Numbered from the stretch's first letter, positions 13,482 through 25,600 are shown. The stretch: 64,000 bases of DNA from Ignelater luminosus (GCA_011009095.1 VTPC01090419.1:248111-312110), one strand, 5' to 3'. Numbers and translations: made by a program. The notes: generated by a model not told the origin, from the letters alone.

Positions 13482-15079
13482 GGCGACCGGACATATTTGT
13501 TATCCTGTAATTGTTTGGGAAAATTGCCTCTTACAAATCTGTATTTGGTGCAAATTTGAGTAAGAGGAACATACTTGATTTTAAACCAATGAAATGTTTA
13601 TGCCATTTCGGGCTATTTATGAAAAATCAAAGAAAATTGCAACAGTCGCAAGGCAAACCCTAAGTTGGCTTGTAACAAGGAAGAGGGAACTTCATCAAAA
13701 ACCTGTTCAAAAGTGTTATTATTACAACAATCTGTTAAAGATACTCAAATCCAACATTTATAGACAGAAAATAAAGTCTCTAAAATGTACAGAAAAAATA
13801 TCAGAAGGAAAGTTAACAAAGTCAATTTTATTTTGAAAATAAATCTTGTTTTAACTTAGATTTATTATGACTAAAGAGGTGGGTCTATTCAGATTTATTA
13901 TAAGTTAATTAAAAAAATGGTTTCTTAAAAAGTCAGTTGAAAATACTGAATAAGATGAACATTACACATACTATATCGACACCACAACAGCGTATTTATC
14001 TAATCTCACTAGCCATTATATTAAATATCATAATGTTAATTATGTCTAAACGTGGTACTACTACTACTAGAATGTCAAAAATTCTCCCCTGGGCATTAAT
14101 AACGAACTTTCAAGTACAAAATTCTATGCAAATACAACAAAAGAAGTATTTGTCTAATTGAAAAGAATTTTACATTCATTTAGTTCTTATTGATTTTCCT
14201 AATAATAAATGTTATAAAATTAATTAAAATAATATTTTCAAATTTTACTAGAACGATGTTCGAGAACATAAAACGAAGGAAACCCTTCACCCTTTTGTGC
14301 TTCCTGTTGATAATTTCAGAAAGCGGCGTCTCTTTGAACGCTTTCGTGAACATTTCCAGGTTAATAAATTTAGTTTGATACCTATAACAGTAAAGGTCCA
14401 AATTAATTTACCTTTTCCAGTTGAACTTTACGCTTTTTTTATTTATATACATTTGATGATGGCCAACAGAATTTGGCTAATTTTCTATTATGTTCAATAT
14501 GTTATCGTGTTTGCTAAATAAAGTGTTTGAACACAGAAAGAAATTTAATGTTAATGTCGGGTAATTAAAATAAAACAGTTTTCTATAACAGGAAATTTCA
14601 GTGATACATTTCTAATAAAAAGATCAATTTTTATTGCGCCATCAAATAACTTTCTTATGTTTCTAGTTTTATTTTATTCCTGTTTTGTTTTGGTGGTATG
14701 GAAGATTCCTTCTAGTTTTATTCTGGAACCTTGTGATACGCAAGTAATTACAGAACAATAATCTGCAATAAATCTGTGCGTGCAATTTCTGTTGTTGTAT
14801 GCATATACCACAAGTCATTTTATATTTAACTATGTAGGAATATACATAAGAAAACTTAGTCGTGTGGTTCAAAAATAAGAATAAAATATATTCTGATAAT
14901 ATTATAATCTAGTACAACACATAATCACGTGAGTACGACGTCAATATGACCAATCCTTGAACGTATAACTAGCACATCATATAGTTTTGCAATACGAATG
15001 AAACCCTCGCATAGGTGCTTTTAGTTGGGATATTATTGTTACGTAAGGCCATTTCTAGCTGGAGATTGAGTTTAAAAGA
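13482..15079. other. AT-rich non-coding stretch
   Basis: Several short frames occur on both strands (for example 13937-14161 and 14190-14401), but they overlap each other in antisense and show no recognisable motif. Nothing is supported here. Confidence 0.4.
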
Positions 15080-15407
15080 AGGATTAAATGCGTGAATACA
15101 CTTGTGGGATAGCAGAAAAAGACGGCATTCCCCACAGCTTGAGTAATGCTCAAAAAAGGAGTCGTGTGGATTGGTATACAGAAATGCCGAAAAAATCCAA
15201 TCGAGAATAGTCAAGTCTTGTTTACGACATTGTTATATGTGATGAAACTTGGATCTACTCACACGAGCCTGAAACAAACGTCAATCAACTGTATGGGTGT
15301 TCCAAGATGAACCAAAACCAACAAAAGTTGTTCGTTCTCGAAGTGCTTCAAAAACGACGATCACTGGTTTCTTCGCCTTTAATCATGTTGCTACTGTTAG
15401 TTTAGAC

Positions 15408-17197
15408 CAGCGTTTCCCAAATGGTGGGTCGCGACCCGGTACCGGGTCACTAAAAAAAAGTGCCGGGTCGCCTCGCGGAGTAGCGAGGAACGCGACCACG
15501 CTTTTGATATCACGCCATCACTTCTGTTTTAGCCACTTCCTCTCCCGCACCTACCCCACTCTGACCATTCGTTCAGTCAGTTTGAGCTTAGTGTAAAGCC
15601 GGAGAGTGCGTAGTTTGCGTATACTGATAACGTTTAAATTGACAATGGATAAGTGGATAGTAAAGCAAAGTACGAGCTCTAAAAGTGGCACAAATAGACA
15701 ATCGACTAATCTGCAGCCGGGTACAAGTTCTGAGAGCGAAACTAATAGACAGTCGAGTAATGTCCAACCAGAGCTAGGCACGAGGGGTACTCAAAAACGT
15801 CCGATTGATGTGCAGTCTACTACTTTCACAAAAAAAAGAAGGAGTCCTGGACCTGACAATATTCTGAAGATTACTTAAAGTTTGGTTTCATGCCAATCTA
15901 ATGTGTTTTGTAAGATATGGTTTTGAAAACACAATTCACGAAAAATTTTTTTTTTGTAAACCTCCGATAACAAGAACAACAGCTGAAGAAATATTTAATT
16001 TGATTGATAATTTATCAACTGCAATGACATGGAATGGAAGATATGTGTGGGATTGAGTAGCGATGGAGCACGCGCAATGGCAGGCATCCATAGAGAGGCA
16101 TTGGCCGTAAAAAATGCCATTGCTTTTAACTGAAACTATGCAACAGTGTGTAAAATTTATAAACTTTATAAAATCTCGTCCACTGAACTCAAAAATATTC
16201 TCTGCTTTGTGTGAAGAAATGAGAAGTGATCATAAACATCTTTTACACTGCGAAGTGCGGTAGCTATCAAGAGGAAACGTTTTAAAAAGGCTTATCGAAT
16301 TGAAGGAAAAAGTTTTAATGTTTTTGTAACAACGTCTAGGAATATAACATTTCAATTCAAAGACAGTTTTCTTGATGTCACGTAGTTAATCAAGGTAGCC
16401 TATCTTTGTGATATTTTGTTTCTTGAACAATTTGAATCTAACATTATAAGGTACCAATGTAACTGTATTTAAAGTGCAAGAGAAGGTAGAATCTGCAACA
16501 ACAAAATTCAATCTGTGGTCACGTAGTGTGAAAACAGGAAATTACGAAGCTTTCACAAAGCTAACAGAACTACAAAAAGAGTATAATATGAGTACATTAT
16601 CACGTGAGATTTCTGTTGCTATGAAGGAAACATCTGCTAGGACTGGAGTCGAATCTGAAGGAATATTCCCCTCCCCCATCCACAGTAACAAAGCATGGAT
16701 AAGGAATCCATTTAAAGTGAACGTAGATTCCGAGACAGAACTTCCAGATTCAGATATTGAGTATATAATTAAACTGTAGTGAGACACGGCGCTCAAAGAC
16801 ATATTTGATAAAATGCCACTGGTGGATTTTTAGCTGTTTTGTCGTCAGGAATACCCAGTTCTAGCAAAAAAAAGCGATAGAGTTTTTAATCCCTTCTGTT
16901 ACGACCTATAATGTGAGGTAGGGTTTTCAACACTGGTTTTCCCAAAAAATAAATATAGAAACCAATTAGAAGTCGAAACGGATTTAAGGATAAAGTTAAC
17001 ATTTTTACCTCCAAATCTGGAATTTTTAGTTGACAAAAAACAGTTGCATACTTCTCATTAATTAATATAACTATAATAGACATATAAACTTGTTTTATTT
17101 TACTCATACGTCAAAATGCCAAATAAGTTTTTAGTGGGTCACGGAGGAGAAGCATAAAAATAACTGGGCCGCGAAACAAAAAGTTTGGGAACCGCTG
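15408..17197 (+). mobile_element. hAT-superfamily element with perfect 8-bp TSD
   Basis: The 1790-bp insertion is flanked by the perfect 8-bp direct repeat GTTTAGAC (15400-15407 and 17198-17205), the duplication size of hAT elements. Termini are CAGCGTTTCCCAAA on the left and, read inward, CAGCGGTTCCCAAA on the right, matching at 13 of the first 14 bases. Both ends are followed by GC-rich GGGTCGCGACCC or GGGCCGCG-type sequence, as in Buster/ZBED-like hAT elements. Removing it plus one TSD copy joins the two mariner halves without loss. Internal coding is decayed and shorter than a full hAT transposase, so it is probably internally deleted. Confidence 0.9.
15645..17130 (+). pseudogene. Decayed hAT transposase (Buster/ZBED-like)
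   Basis: An open start (MDKWIVKQ...) runs 77 codons from 15645 to a stop at 15876-15878; this part is Ser/Thr/Gln-rich and ends in a basic KKRRSPGP patch. Further segments in changing frames match the family: GLSSDGARAMAGIHREALAVK near 16055, and ESATTKFNLWSRSVKTGNYE near 16485 inside a 101-codon open stretch. A C-terminal dimerisation-type region near 16815-17115 includes RQEYPVLAKK, VGFSTLVFPKNKYRNQLEV and RIKLTFLPPNLEFLVDKKQ. The BED-finger region and much of the catalytic domain are missing or unreadable. Multiple stops and frame changes make it non-functional. Superfamily placement rests on the hATC-like tail plus the 8-bp TSD. Confidence 0.8.
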
Positions 17198-17869
17198 GTT
17201 TAGACGATCGAAGGAATTTAAATGGAAAATGATATACTAGAATTTGTTTGCCGTAAGTCATCGCTGAACTTAGCCAAAATAACATGAAAAAGAGAACCAT
17301 TATACATCAGGACAATGCAAGTCCTCACAAAGCAGCTCAGACAGTCGAATATTTAAAGCAGCAAAACCTCCAATTAATGTCTCATTGTCCATATAGCCCT
17401 GATTTAAGTATCACCAAATGAATTTTTCTTATTTCCTCAAATCAAAAGCAAACTGCGTGGTCAGCGGTTTTTTACGCTTGAAGATGCTGTTGAAGCATAT
17501 AAAGAGCATGTTTTAGCAATACTTCTTTCTGAGTGGAGAAACTGGCAATTAGTTTGAGCGTATGCAAAAAGTATAAGTCTTAAGGGAGAGTATTTTTAAA
17601 AACAATAAAAACTGTTTTTCTTGCATTTTCTAAAAATTTTTGACGTTATCCTCGTATTATAGGCTTGGTCACCATATGCTCTTCTTCTATTAGTATTATT
17701 TTCTATTAACCCTTTTAAATATCTTTACCAGTGTATATTTTGTACAAGATTGTATTATGTCATGTTTCTTTTTGCTTCTTCTTCCTAACCCGAAAGCTTC
17801 TATGACCTTCCTTCCGCTTTCTGTGCTATCATAGCATTTTAAACTCCAATAATATTTAAGACTTTTTTT

Positions 17870-18185
17870 CTGTGACTTATTTAATTTTCTCTTTCTATGA
17901 CTGTATCTTTTAGAGGAGTTGAGATCTTTACCATTATTATTCTTTCATTGTGTAGGATGTAACCTTCCACTTTATGATCTAGTACTTTGCGCATCAGGAT
18001 TCCTAACCCGTAGTTTCCGTTGATAGCTTTTTGTGACCACCTGGTTTTGCATAACTTTATTATGTCAAGATCGTTTACTTCAATTTCCAGTTTTCAAGTA
18101 TTCTTCATTTCAATATGGTTCTAACATTGTCAGTCGCGACTTTCTCTAGTTTAGTTCTGATTTCGTTTTTTCTATTGGTTCTCAA
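17870..18185 (-). pseudogene. LINE (RTE-like) endonuclease relic
   Basis: Read on the minus strand across frames, the stretch resembles the N-terminal part of an AP-type LINE endonuclease. There is a T-x-NVRT-IL segment near 18115-18135, then ILENWKLE and VNDLDIIKLCKTRW near 18045-18075 (family pattern: DILGLSETRW). NGNYGLGILMRKVLDH follows near 17985-18030 (family pattern: GVGI(L/I)xSK) and ERIIMVKIS near 17930 (family pattern: DRIxxVxI). Frame changes and stops are present. The order and spacing of these blocks are those of RTE-type endonucleases, but each is weak by itself. No reverse transcriptase was found next to it. Confidence 0.5.
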
Positions 18186-19858
18186 TCGGAGATCCGAATG
18201 GGAGGCCAAAACTGTCTAAATTGTCCATCTTTGGAGACATAATCGTAAGAACTGTTACTTTTGAAAACGTGATGGTTTTACTTTTGCCTTTCGCGTGATG
18301 TTTGCCTTGGTCGATTCAAGACGGTTCAGGACTTCTTCAGTGCATAAAGCGTGCTGCGGGACCTCGTACGTGGTTGGTGAGGTAGCTTTCAAATCTACTT
18401 AGGCATTTAGACTCTCACTGACAATACTAAGAATTGAATTAGTGATTGCATCAGCAGAGGCTTTAAGAATGTACAACTTAAGGATCCGATCAGTGGTTAA
18501 ATCTTTTAACAACAAGTATAGTAGCAGTTTAAGGAGCGATACGTTTGGAAAACCCTTTTTCAGTTCGGTAATGTATTGCTTTCTGAAAGGAAATAAAAAT
18601 ACATCAAGTTAACATTTATTAAAATAAAGTCGACAAAATCTAAGCAAATGCAAAAGGTACCTTTGCAGAAGTTGAAACTAGTTCTCTATGAGAGCATTGA
18701 GTTTGAGCTGCTGCAAGAACTTTTACCTTTTATACAATTCTAGTCCTTCGTTAGCTAAAGCACACGTGGGCAAGCAAGCGTGACTATTACAAATTTAAAT
18801 TTCAAAGCTTTTCTCAATAGTTTAACAATTTTTATAGATATTTCGTCACTAAGAGGCTGAAACCATATCGGTAGTGTCTAAACTTTAAAGGAAGTCAACG
18901 AAGAGCGTATGTAGTCATCAGTGTATGAAGCAAACCGTTTTAATGTTTGTACATAACCTTAGATGTTTGATATACCGTTTATAACCCTATCTGTGTGTGA
19001 CACTTTTTGTGGAGGAACTGGGAATTAATGCCGGTGACAAGCCCTTGTACTCATATTGAGTATATTTAGTAAAATCCCACCCGGTAGCTCCTGCATGGTA
19101 TGTACTAAAGAAATTAATGAATAATTCCATATCAAGACTTTATTTTTATGTAAAATCAACGTAAGTTGCTTTTGAACCGCAATTATTACAAAATTGTGCA
19201 TTAATTGTGGTTATTTCTTAAGAAAAAAAAAAAAGGTTAGTGATTAGACTACAATAAATATACTGATAGCTATTTGAAATAGTCATACTTTCTGTATATT
19301 ACCTAGCACACTTAGAGCAATAAATTATTGATAATTTCTAATTTTATCAAATTATACTTTATGCAATTTGAGCACCTCTTTTAGTATAGAAATTTCTAAA
19401 AGGTTATATTGAACCTGAAAATAGTATTTACCAAAAGCTTTCCTACGTTGTCGTTAGATGTTTCTCCTTCTTGCTGCTTATTCAACATCCTAGAACATAA
19501 AATTTGCTGAGTATCCTGCAACACATAACTGCTTTACATTAGTACATAAATTATGCAAATAAATATTTAGATACCTCTGTTGCTGAATTGTTTATTGTCA
19601 ATAGCACGTATATCACTGTAATAAAGATACTGAGAAAGTTAGTATCTCAAAATGTTATTGATAAATATTTGATAGTAATAAACACAATTTATTGTTGTTA
19701 CACCTCGTCTATACATACAAGCGAAACGAATCTCATCCTATTCTGATCTTATGTAGTAGTTATAACGCTAATTGTTGCAGTCGTTCCCATTGTTTTCAGC
19801 AACACCAATCTTTCTATTTCCGCTAGAATTGTTTCTTTCAAACTATACCATGTACAGT

Positions 19859-19937
19859 AGTGTTCACAAAGTACCCCTTATTCATGTTCAAAGATATTCT
19901 ATGTAACCATAAAAGTGTGCGTACTTTTTGAACACTT
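19859..19937. repeat. Short inverted repeat, possible mini-MITE remnant
   Basis: AGTGTTCACAAAGTAC (19859-19874) is matched in inverted form by GTACTTTTTGAACACTT (19921-19937), about 46 nt apart. The arms resemble the GTTCAAAAAGTAC ends common in insect DNA transposons. No target duplication was confirmed. Confidence 0.4.
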
Positions 19938-20308
19938 CACATCCTCTAGCTATGTGTGATTAAATGTTTGCTTCATTGTTTCCAGCACCAAGCCGCGGCG
20001 CAAGCTTTGGTGAGTGTTCTAAAAGCTCTTCCTTTTCCTTTTTATAGCATGGTGCATGTTTATGTATTTCTAAAGCTTTTCCGTACATAAATTACAATAT
20101 TGATTCCCATTTTTACATTTTCTTACTACGTATCTTTTCCTTTGTTTTCGATGTGTTTTCTTTTTTCTATTAGTATTGTTGTTGAGTGTTGTGAGAATCA
20201 TTTTGAAACTTACATAATTACATTTCACTTTTATTATTATATTAGTGAGTTTCAGTGTTGATTTGACTTTTCTTATCTTATAAATAATATTGGCATGTAA
20301 CCTAAGGT

Positions 20309-20334
20309 TTATTATTATTATTATTATTATTATT
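20309..20334. repeat. (ATT)n microsatellite
   Basis: About eight uninterrupted ATT/TTA units. A second one of similar length lies at 55193-55213. Confidence 0.9.
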
Positions 20335-21324
20335 TGTTAAATATTAGTAAAGCGTTCTCATTATTACACTAATTTTTATTTTCTAAGATTACAATAGAAA
20401 ATCTAGTTAGATTTGTTTTATGTACGACTAGTAAAGTATAAATGAATGATGTATTTGATTTTATACCAAAACAAAAGCATTGTTTCATGCAAATTTTAGA
20501 TTTTCAGCGTCATCATACAATGTAAGTTAATTTTCTTAAGTCGTCTAATACATAGACTTCAGAAACCTGGTAAACAACTTTGACTAATTACTTCAAGCCT
20601 GCGTGTATACTCGACGACACATACTGAAACCACTAAAACTATTTTCGTGTAGTAAATAATTCTACAGTACATCGAAATAGTTGAAATATATACCTAATAA
20701 AGTAAATGAATATTTACAGCATATAGGTTTTCTTGCTTTTATGTAACTACCTACGAAAATGGAATCAAGTGGAAATCTTGTTTTAGAGTAGGAAAACTTT
20801 CTTTTCTGAAATATTTAAAATATTAATATTAGATTTCGTCTCAAGCCATGTTTATATTGAAAGGGTATAGCTTAAAACAATGTGTAATCTCTATATTATT
20901 ATATACGTTATGTGGATTTTGAAGAGTGCAGATATATCTGTCGCGTACTAGAGAGTAGAGACATCATTTTAAGTAAATAACAAAACCCATTTCAGTTCGG
21001 CTTTATTTACTCTAAGTAAACAGTCAAAACTAAATACCCTCTGACGATACCAACAGACTATTAACCTTTAATATCATGGGATTTTAGGCATTTATAATAG
21101 TACGTACTTCGTATAACAAATACAATCTGAGCAGATTAATATATCTGATAACTAACTAACTGATGAATACAAAAAATTTGCTTTTATGTGATAATTAGTA
21201 TTTGTGGCACTTCCCTAAAGATCTGTCTCTACTTACATCTTTTAAGTAGAAGCCCCTTCCTGTTGCACTGTAAAATTAAATTTGCTAACAGGTTTTTATG
21301 CAACACAAAAACATATGAGTGATA

Positions 21325-22616
21325 CGAGGGTCGTTTGAAAAGTCCGTGCAAAAATAAAAACTACTTAATTGTTTGGGGTAAACCTTTTTTATTTTTCAAC
21401 ATAGTCTCCTTTTAGGCTTATACACTTCGTCCAACGCTGCTCTAGTTTGTTGATCCCTTCTGAATAATAGGATTTGTCCAAGTCTGAAAAATAGCCATTC
21501 GTTTCTGCAATCACCTCCTCGTTTAAATAAAATCTTTTTCCCGCCAGATATTTCTTCAAATTGGGGAACAAATAGTAGTCCCAGGGAGCCAAGTCTGGAG
21601 AATAGGGGGGATGTGAAACGAGTTGGAACCCTATTTCCATTAATTTTGCGACCACAACTGCTGAGGCGTGAGCTGGTGCGTTGTCGTAATGGAAAAGGAC
21701 TATTTTGTGGGCCAATCGTGGGCGTTTTTCTTGCAGCTCGGTTTTTAAACGGTCCAATAACGATGAATAATATGCACCTGCAATAGTTTTACCCTTTTCC
21801 AGACAGTCGATGAGGATTATTCCTTGCGAAACCCAAAAGACAGTCGCCATAATCTTTCCGGCCGAAGGAACGGTCTTCGCCTTTTTTGGCGCATATTCCC
21901 CCTTGGTAACCCATTGTTTAGATTGTTCTTTGGTCTCAGGAGTGTAGTGATGTATCCATGTTTCATCCACAGTGACGAAACGACGTTTAAAGTCCTGCCG
22001 ATTCTTCTGGAACAGCTGCAAACCGTCCTTGCAACACTTCACACCATTTCGTTTTTGGTCAAGCGTGAGCAATCGCAGCACCCATCTTGCGGATAGCTTT
22101 GTTATGTCCAAATGTTGATGCAAAATATTATGTACCCGTTCATTCGAGATGCCTACAGCACTAGCAATCTCACGCACCTTCACTCTTCTGTCATCCATCA
22201 CCATATCATGTATTTTATCAATGATTTCTGGAGTAGTAACCTCAACAGGGCGTCCAGAACGTTCCGCGTCACTTGTGCCCAAATGGCCACTCCGAAAATT
22301 TTGAAACCACTTATAAACTGTTCTAATCGAAGGTGCAGAGTCACCATAATGTTTATCAAGCTTCTCTTTAGTCTCCTGAGGCGTTTTGCCTTTCATAAAG
22401 TAATGTTTAATCAACACACGAAATTCTTTTTCGTCCACTTTTTGAAAATCACTCGACTTCCTCGATTCAAACGAATGCCAAACACAAAGAAATAGACCGA
22501 TCTGGCTGAAACTTGGTGTGTGTTCTTCCAAGAGATGCTACTAACTAAACATAACTTCGATATGCGCCAGTAGTGCCATCTCTCTGACTTTGCACGGACT
22601 TTTCAAACGACCCTCG
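21325..22616 (-). mobile_element. Complete mariner element, DD34D, perfect 28-bp TIRs
   Basis: The 1292-bp element is bounded by TA (21323-21324 and 22617-22618). The terminal repeats 21325-21352 and 22589-22616 are identical inverted copies over 28 bp, beginning CGAGGGTCGTTTGAAAAG inward from each end. One transposase gene fills nearly all the interior, leaving about 57 bp before its first Met and 36 bp after its stop. Length, TA target, single intronless gene and catalytic spacing are all those of mariner. Perfect TIRs with an unbroken gene point to a recent insertion. Confidence 0.96.
21389..22531 (-). CDS. Mariner transposase, apparently intact
   Basis: This 380-residue protein should bind its element's terminal repeats and cut and join DNA at TA dinucleotides in the nucleus. 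An N-terminal paired HTH region covers roughly residues 36-145 (VLIKHYFMKGKTPQETKEKL, then VREIASAVGISNERVHNIL), with the linker ARWVLRLLT at 148-156. The DDE core has Asp189 (VTVDETW), Asp283 (HYDNAPAH) and Asp318 (YSPDLAPWDYYLFP). Thirty-four residues separate the last two, the mariner DD34D signature. Usual mariner length is near 345-350. The first 28-35 residues (through about DFQKVDEKEF) may therefore be upstream sequence, and a downstream start is possible. The Pro common in the WVP linker motif is Leu150-152 region (WVLR), which might weaken activity. No stop or frameshift is present. Antisense open frames at 21824-22495 are shadows of this gene. Subfamily is not assigned. Confidence 0.95.
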   Translation of the reverse strand: MEEHTPSFSQIGLFLCVWHSFESRKSSDFQKVDEKEFRVLIKHYFMKGKTPQETKEKLDKHYGDSAPSIRTVYKWFQNFRSGHLGTSDAERSGRPVEVTTPEIIDKIHDMVMDDRRVKVREIASAVGISNERVHNILHQHLDITKLSARWVLRLLTLDQKRNGVKCCKDGLQLFQKNRQDFKRRFVTVDETWIHHYTPETKEQSKQWVTKGEYAPKKAKTVPSAGKIMATVFWVSQGIILIDCLEKGKTIAGAYYSSLLDRLKTELQEKRPRLAHKIVLFHYDNAPAHASAVVVAKLMEIGFQLVSHPPYSPDLAPWDYYLFPNLKKYLAGKRFYLNEEVIAETNGYFSDLDKSYYSEGINKLEQRWTKCISLKGDYVEK

Positions 22617-22618
22617 TA

Positions 22619-25600
22619 TAATAATTATTATGTGAAGCGTTTTACAACAAAATGTCCAATACAAATACAAAAATCGTTCATTGATTTTCTACATAAGATG
22701 CAAATGACTGCGCCACTTTAATCCGGTTAGTTGCATCATTGATTGATATGAAATGTCAATTTTACTGACTCCCATCGATTTTGGTTCTGTTTTGGCCTTA
22801 TCAAGCCCTTGCTTTAACACTTCACCTACCTATCGGTAGAAAAATAAAACAAAATCTTGGTGCAGAAATCTGTCTAAAACTTCTTTCCTGTCAAGTTATG
22901 TTTTGTAGTTTTATTAATAAGGGAACCATCAAACATTACAGTCAAAAATTCGAAAGTAAGTACTTAGCTAGTAGAGTGTGGAAATAGGGTGAGGGACTTA
23001 GCAAATGCCAGGATTGGAAATGACATTAAATTATTAACGTCTTATTTGTAGAAATATCAAGAAATATTTTTAAGAAGACAGAATATCCAATATTTAAAGT
23101 ATTTTCAATTAAATAGTATGCAGAGTATTCCATATTTAACTGTATTTCTTTTGATGTTTTTATTTACATTCTATATTTTTATAAATGGGACATCCTGTAT
23201 ATCTTCATATTGTTTTTGCCGAATCCACTGCTGATTACAACCATATAGCACTATAGGGTTTCAAACATAACTGTTTTGGCGTTAATCAAGTGTCTGTTGT
23301 AAAGTTTTAGTAAACTTTTTGACTTGTCCTCAGCTTCACTTGGGCACTCTATCAGAAAAGTACTTGGAATCGAAAGATATAATGTTAGATAGATAGATAG
23401 ATAGAAACAATTCAACTTGAACAGCTGTTCTTTACTATTATGAACGCAAATACTTTATCCATTGCTATAACTTTAGATTTGGAACTCACCGACCTTTTCT
23501 ATACGGTACACTTCAAACCGGAAGCCACGGTCTTTGGGTTCCCATTATTGATGTACTTTTATAATAAATAAGTACCTACAACGAACAGAAAATATGTTGG
23601 TTTGTTTTTTCAAATAAAACTTCTTGACTCTAACTTTTTAAGTCCCCAATAATGCGTCTTCATGACCTTCCAAAATTGCAATAAATTCTAGAAGTCCAGA
23701 AGAAAGTAGTCTAATAGGTCAATAATCTTCTAAAAGTCTTATCTACGTCAAAGAGATCTTTTTGAACAAATGAACAAACGGACAGCCATTCTGTTTGACT
23801 TTTGCTCTTATTTCAAAAGTCCATCAAAATCTGCAATTTGATAGTTGGACTTCCTCTTTGTTAGTCTTTTACGTTGAATCAATTTCTAAGTAGGGATTTA
23901 GGTCTTTACCAGAGCTTTGAATTCTACGAAGTTCCTAAATCCTTGCAAGCCTTTAGGTTATTGCAAAACCTTTTTGTAGACTTATGTGTTGGATCTTGCA
24001 AGGCTTTAGTTTCTAAGAATTGCTGTGGGTTTCCGAACGGAGACTTCAGTTTCAGAATTCTTGACCATACCTATCTACTCTGATGGTTACGCAACAAATC
24101 AGTGAGGAAAAGCAGAGAATAATGAAAGAAATTCTAAAAATGTTTTGTTTTTTACAATCTCATGTTTTTATTGGAAGTTGTGCAACCTTGCAAATTAAAG
24201 GAGTCTCCAAGGAGCAAAACTTAAGTATAAATTACAAAGATTGGAAGAGGATGTATGATACATTTTGATTTATACAGTTACACATATTCAAAATTATTTG
24301 GGTGTTATAAATAACTTAATTAGAGATACTAAAGTAAAACAATAAAATTCAAAGAAATGGGACGCAAAAGGCGATAACCATCTTAAAGGTTATGTTGTAT
24401 TTCATTGTTTCAGAATTTTCTCATACTAAGTCAAATCATGTAGTGTTACTCTCCGTAAAAGTCTGAATCAGGTTCTGGGTCAAATCACGAGTGTTTATTT
24501 AAGAAGAGTTAAACAATTTAGAAATTAGTTCTTTTTTGTTGTACTGTAAGTAACAATACTGATGTAGGTATTCTTTAAGCAATTACTACCAGTATCAGAT
24601 CTCCTAATAAGCAAGTTCTGATTGTGTGGAGTGTGTTATCATGTTCCTGACTGTAGCAATTACAAGAACTTCATCTTATTTCAGTGACAGTAGTGTTTCT
24701 AATTTTTTCTCGAAACCCTGTATAATGACCATAGCAAAAAGCTCCAGTAATACATAAAGTTTTCTTATAAAGTCTTAAGATGATAAGTGTTAGTACTAAA
24801 TCAGATCATTTCCTTACTAGTTGCTATTGAAAGTGTACGCAATGCCAAATGTTGAAATCAGCGCGGTATCTTATCCAAAAAAGATTTAATGGTAAAACTA
24901 TACTACCATTAAACTCATCCACTGCAGCTTGTAACCTTTAAATACTTAATACGTCAACTACGGTTGTAGGTAAAACTAATGGAAAAACAATCAAGAGAAT
25001 GCAATAAACAAAATATTTAATTATTGTGTTCAGCAAAGACTACCTTTATATTTTTTGTCTTAACTAGTTAGTGACTGATCTAGACTTTCTGCAGAATAAA
25101 TACGAAATTCCCTAATGCCATTTTTATGCTGCCCTCTCTTAAAAAAAGTCACCATCCCTTACTGAGCAATGTAGCTCAGACGAATTTTTATCAGTACAAG
25201 CTTTCAGAAGGGTCTTGAACTATTTTTCCCATTATTTAATTTTATAGATAGTTTTCGAGATATAGACTTCCAAAGTGAAAACGGAGTTAACTATAATTAT
25301 GAATTAGAGGGTACTTTTGTTTTACTTCCTACTTGTACTGCGTATTATGTGTCAAAATCTACAGAATCAGTTACTAATTTTAAGCTTCTGTTAAAATATT
25401 CTTACATTTTTGCAATAAAAATTGACGACTGTCACTAGGTTGTAGACACAATAATACATCATACATACTTGAAATAAGACACAATTGACCTTGACTTCCA
25501 AACAGTTGTACTACTTTTAGCTGTAACAGTTTTCTGTACATAAATAGAATGTTACGTAAAAAGTCTTGCTAGGAATCAATAGTTTCAAAGTTAAGTTCAA

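Larger units (their letters stand above)
15100..17580 (+). pseudogene. Mariner transposase fragment interrupted by hAT
   Basis: Translated segments match the mariner catalytic core. They include a residual IPHSLSNAQKRSRVDWY, then VICDETWIYSHEPET with the first Asp at codon 15241-15243, then STVWVFQDEPKPTKVV and GFFAFNHVATVSLD. The hAT insertion follows. After it come IIHQDNASPHKAAQTVEYLK (second Asp at 17311-17313) and YSPDLS. A one-base frame change then leads into PNEFFLFPQIKSKLRGQRF, where the third acidic position reads Glu, and EHVLAILLSEWRNWQ follows. Breaks include TAG near 15210, a one-base insertion near 15270 (AAAC run) and the frame change near 17413. The wording is close to the mariner at 53.4 kb, so both belong to one lineage. 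It cannot make a functional enzyme. Confidence 0.85.
15080..17654 (+). mobile_element. 5'-truncated mariner, split by a hAT insertion
   Basis: The segment contains a mariner copy whose coding remnant lies at 15100-15407 and 17206-17580, separated by the hAT element at 15408-17197. The right end reads ...GACGTTATCCTCG followed by TA (17655-17656), i.e. an inward terminus starting CGAGGATAACGTC. No matching left terminus or N-terminal HTH coding was found upstream, so the 5' part appears lost. Without the insertion this would be a roughly 780-bp fragment. Confidence 0.75.
18186..21322. other. AT-rich non-coding stretch with a microsatellite and small hairpin
   Basis: No gene is supported. It contains the (ATT)n microsatellite at 20309-20334 and the short inverted pair at 19859-19937, both listed separately, plus an A-rich run near 19225. 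Confidence 0.4.

Noticed and set aside
15408..17197. Considered whether the 15645-15878 and 16474-16779 frames are host genes
   Set aside because: Both lie inside the hAT element and match its transposase order.
21824..22495. Plus-strand frames of 90 and 127 codons
   Set aside because: They are antisense shadows of the intact mariner transposase gene.
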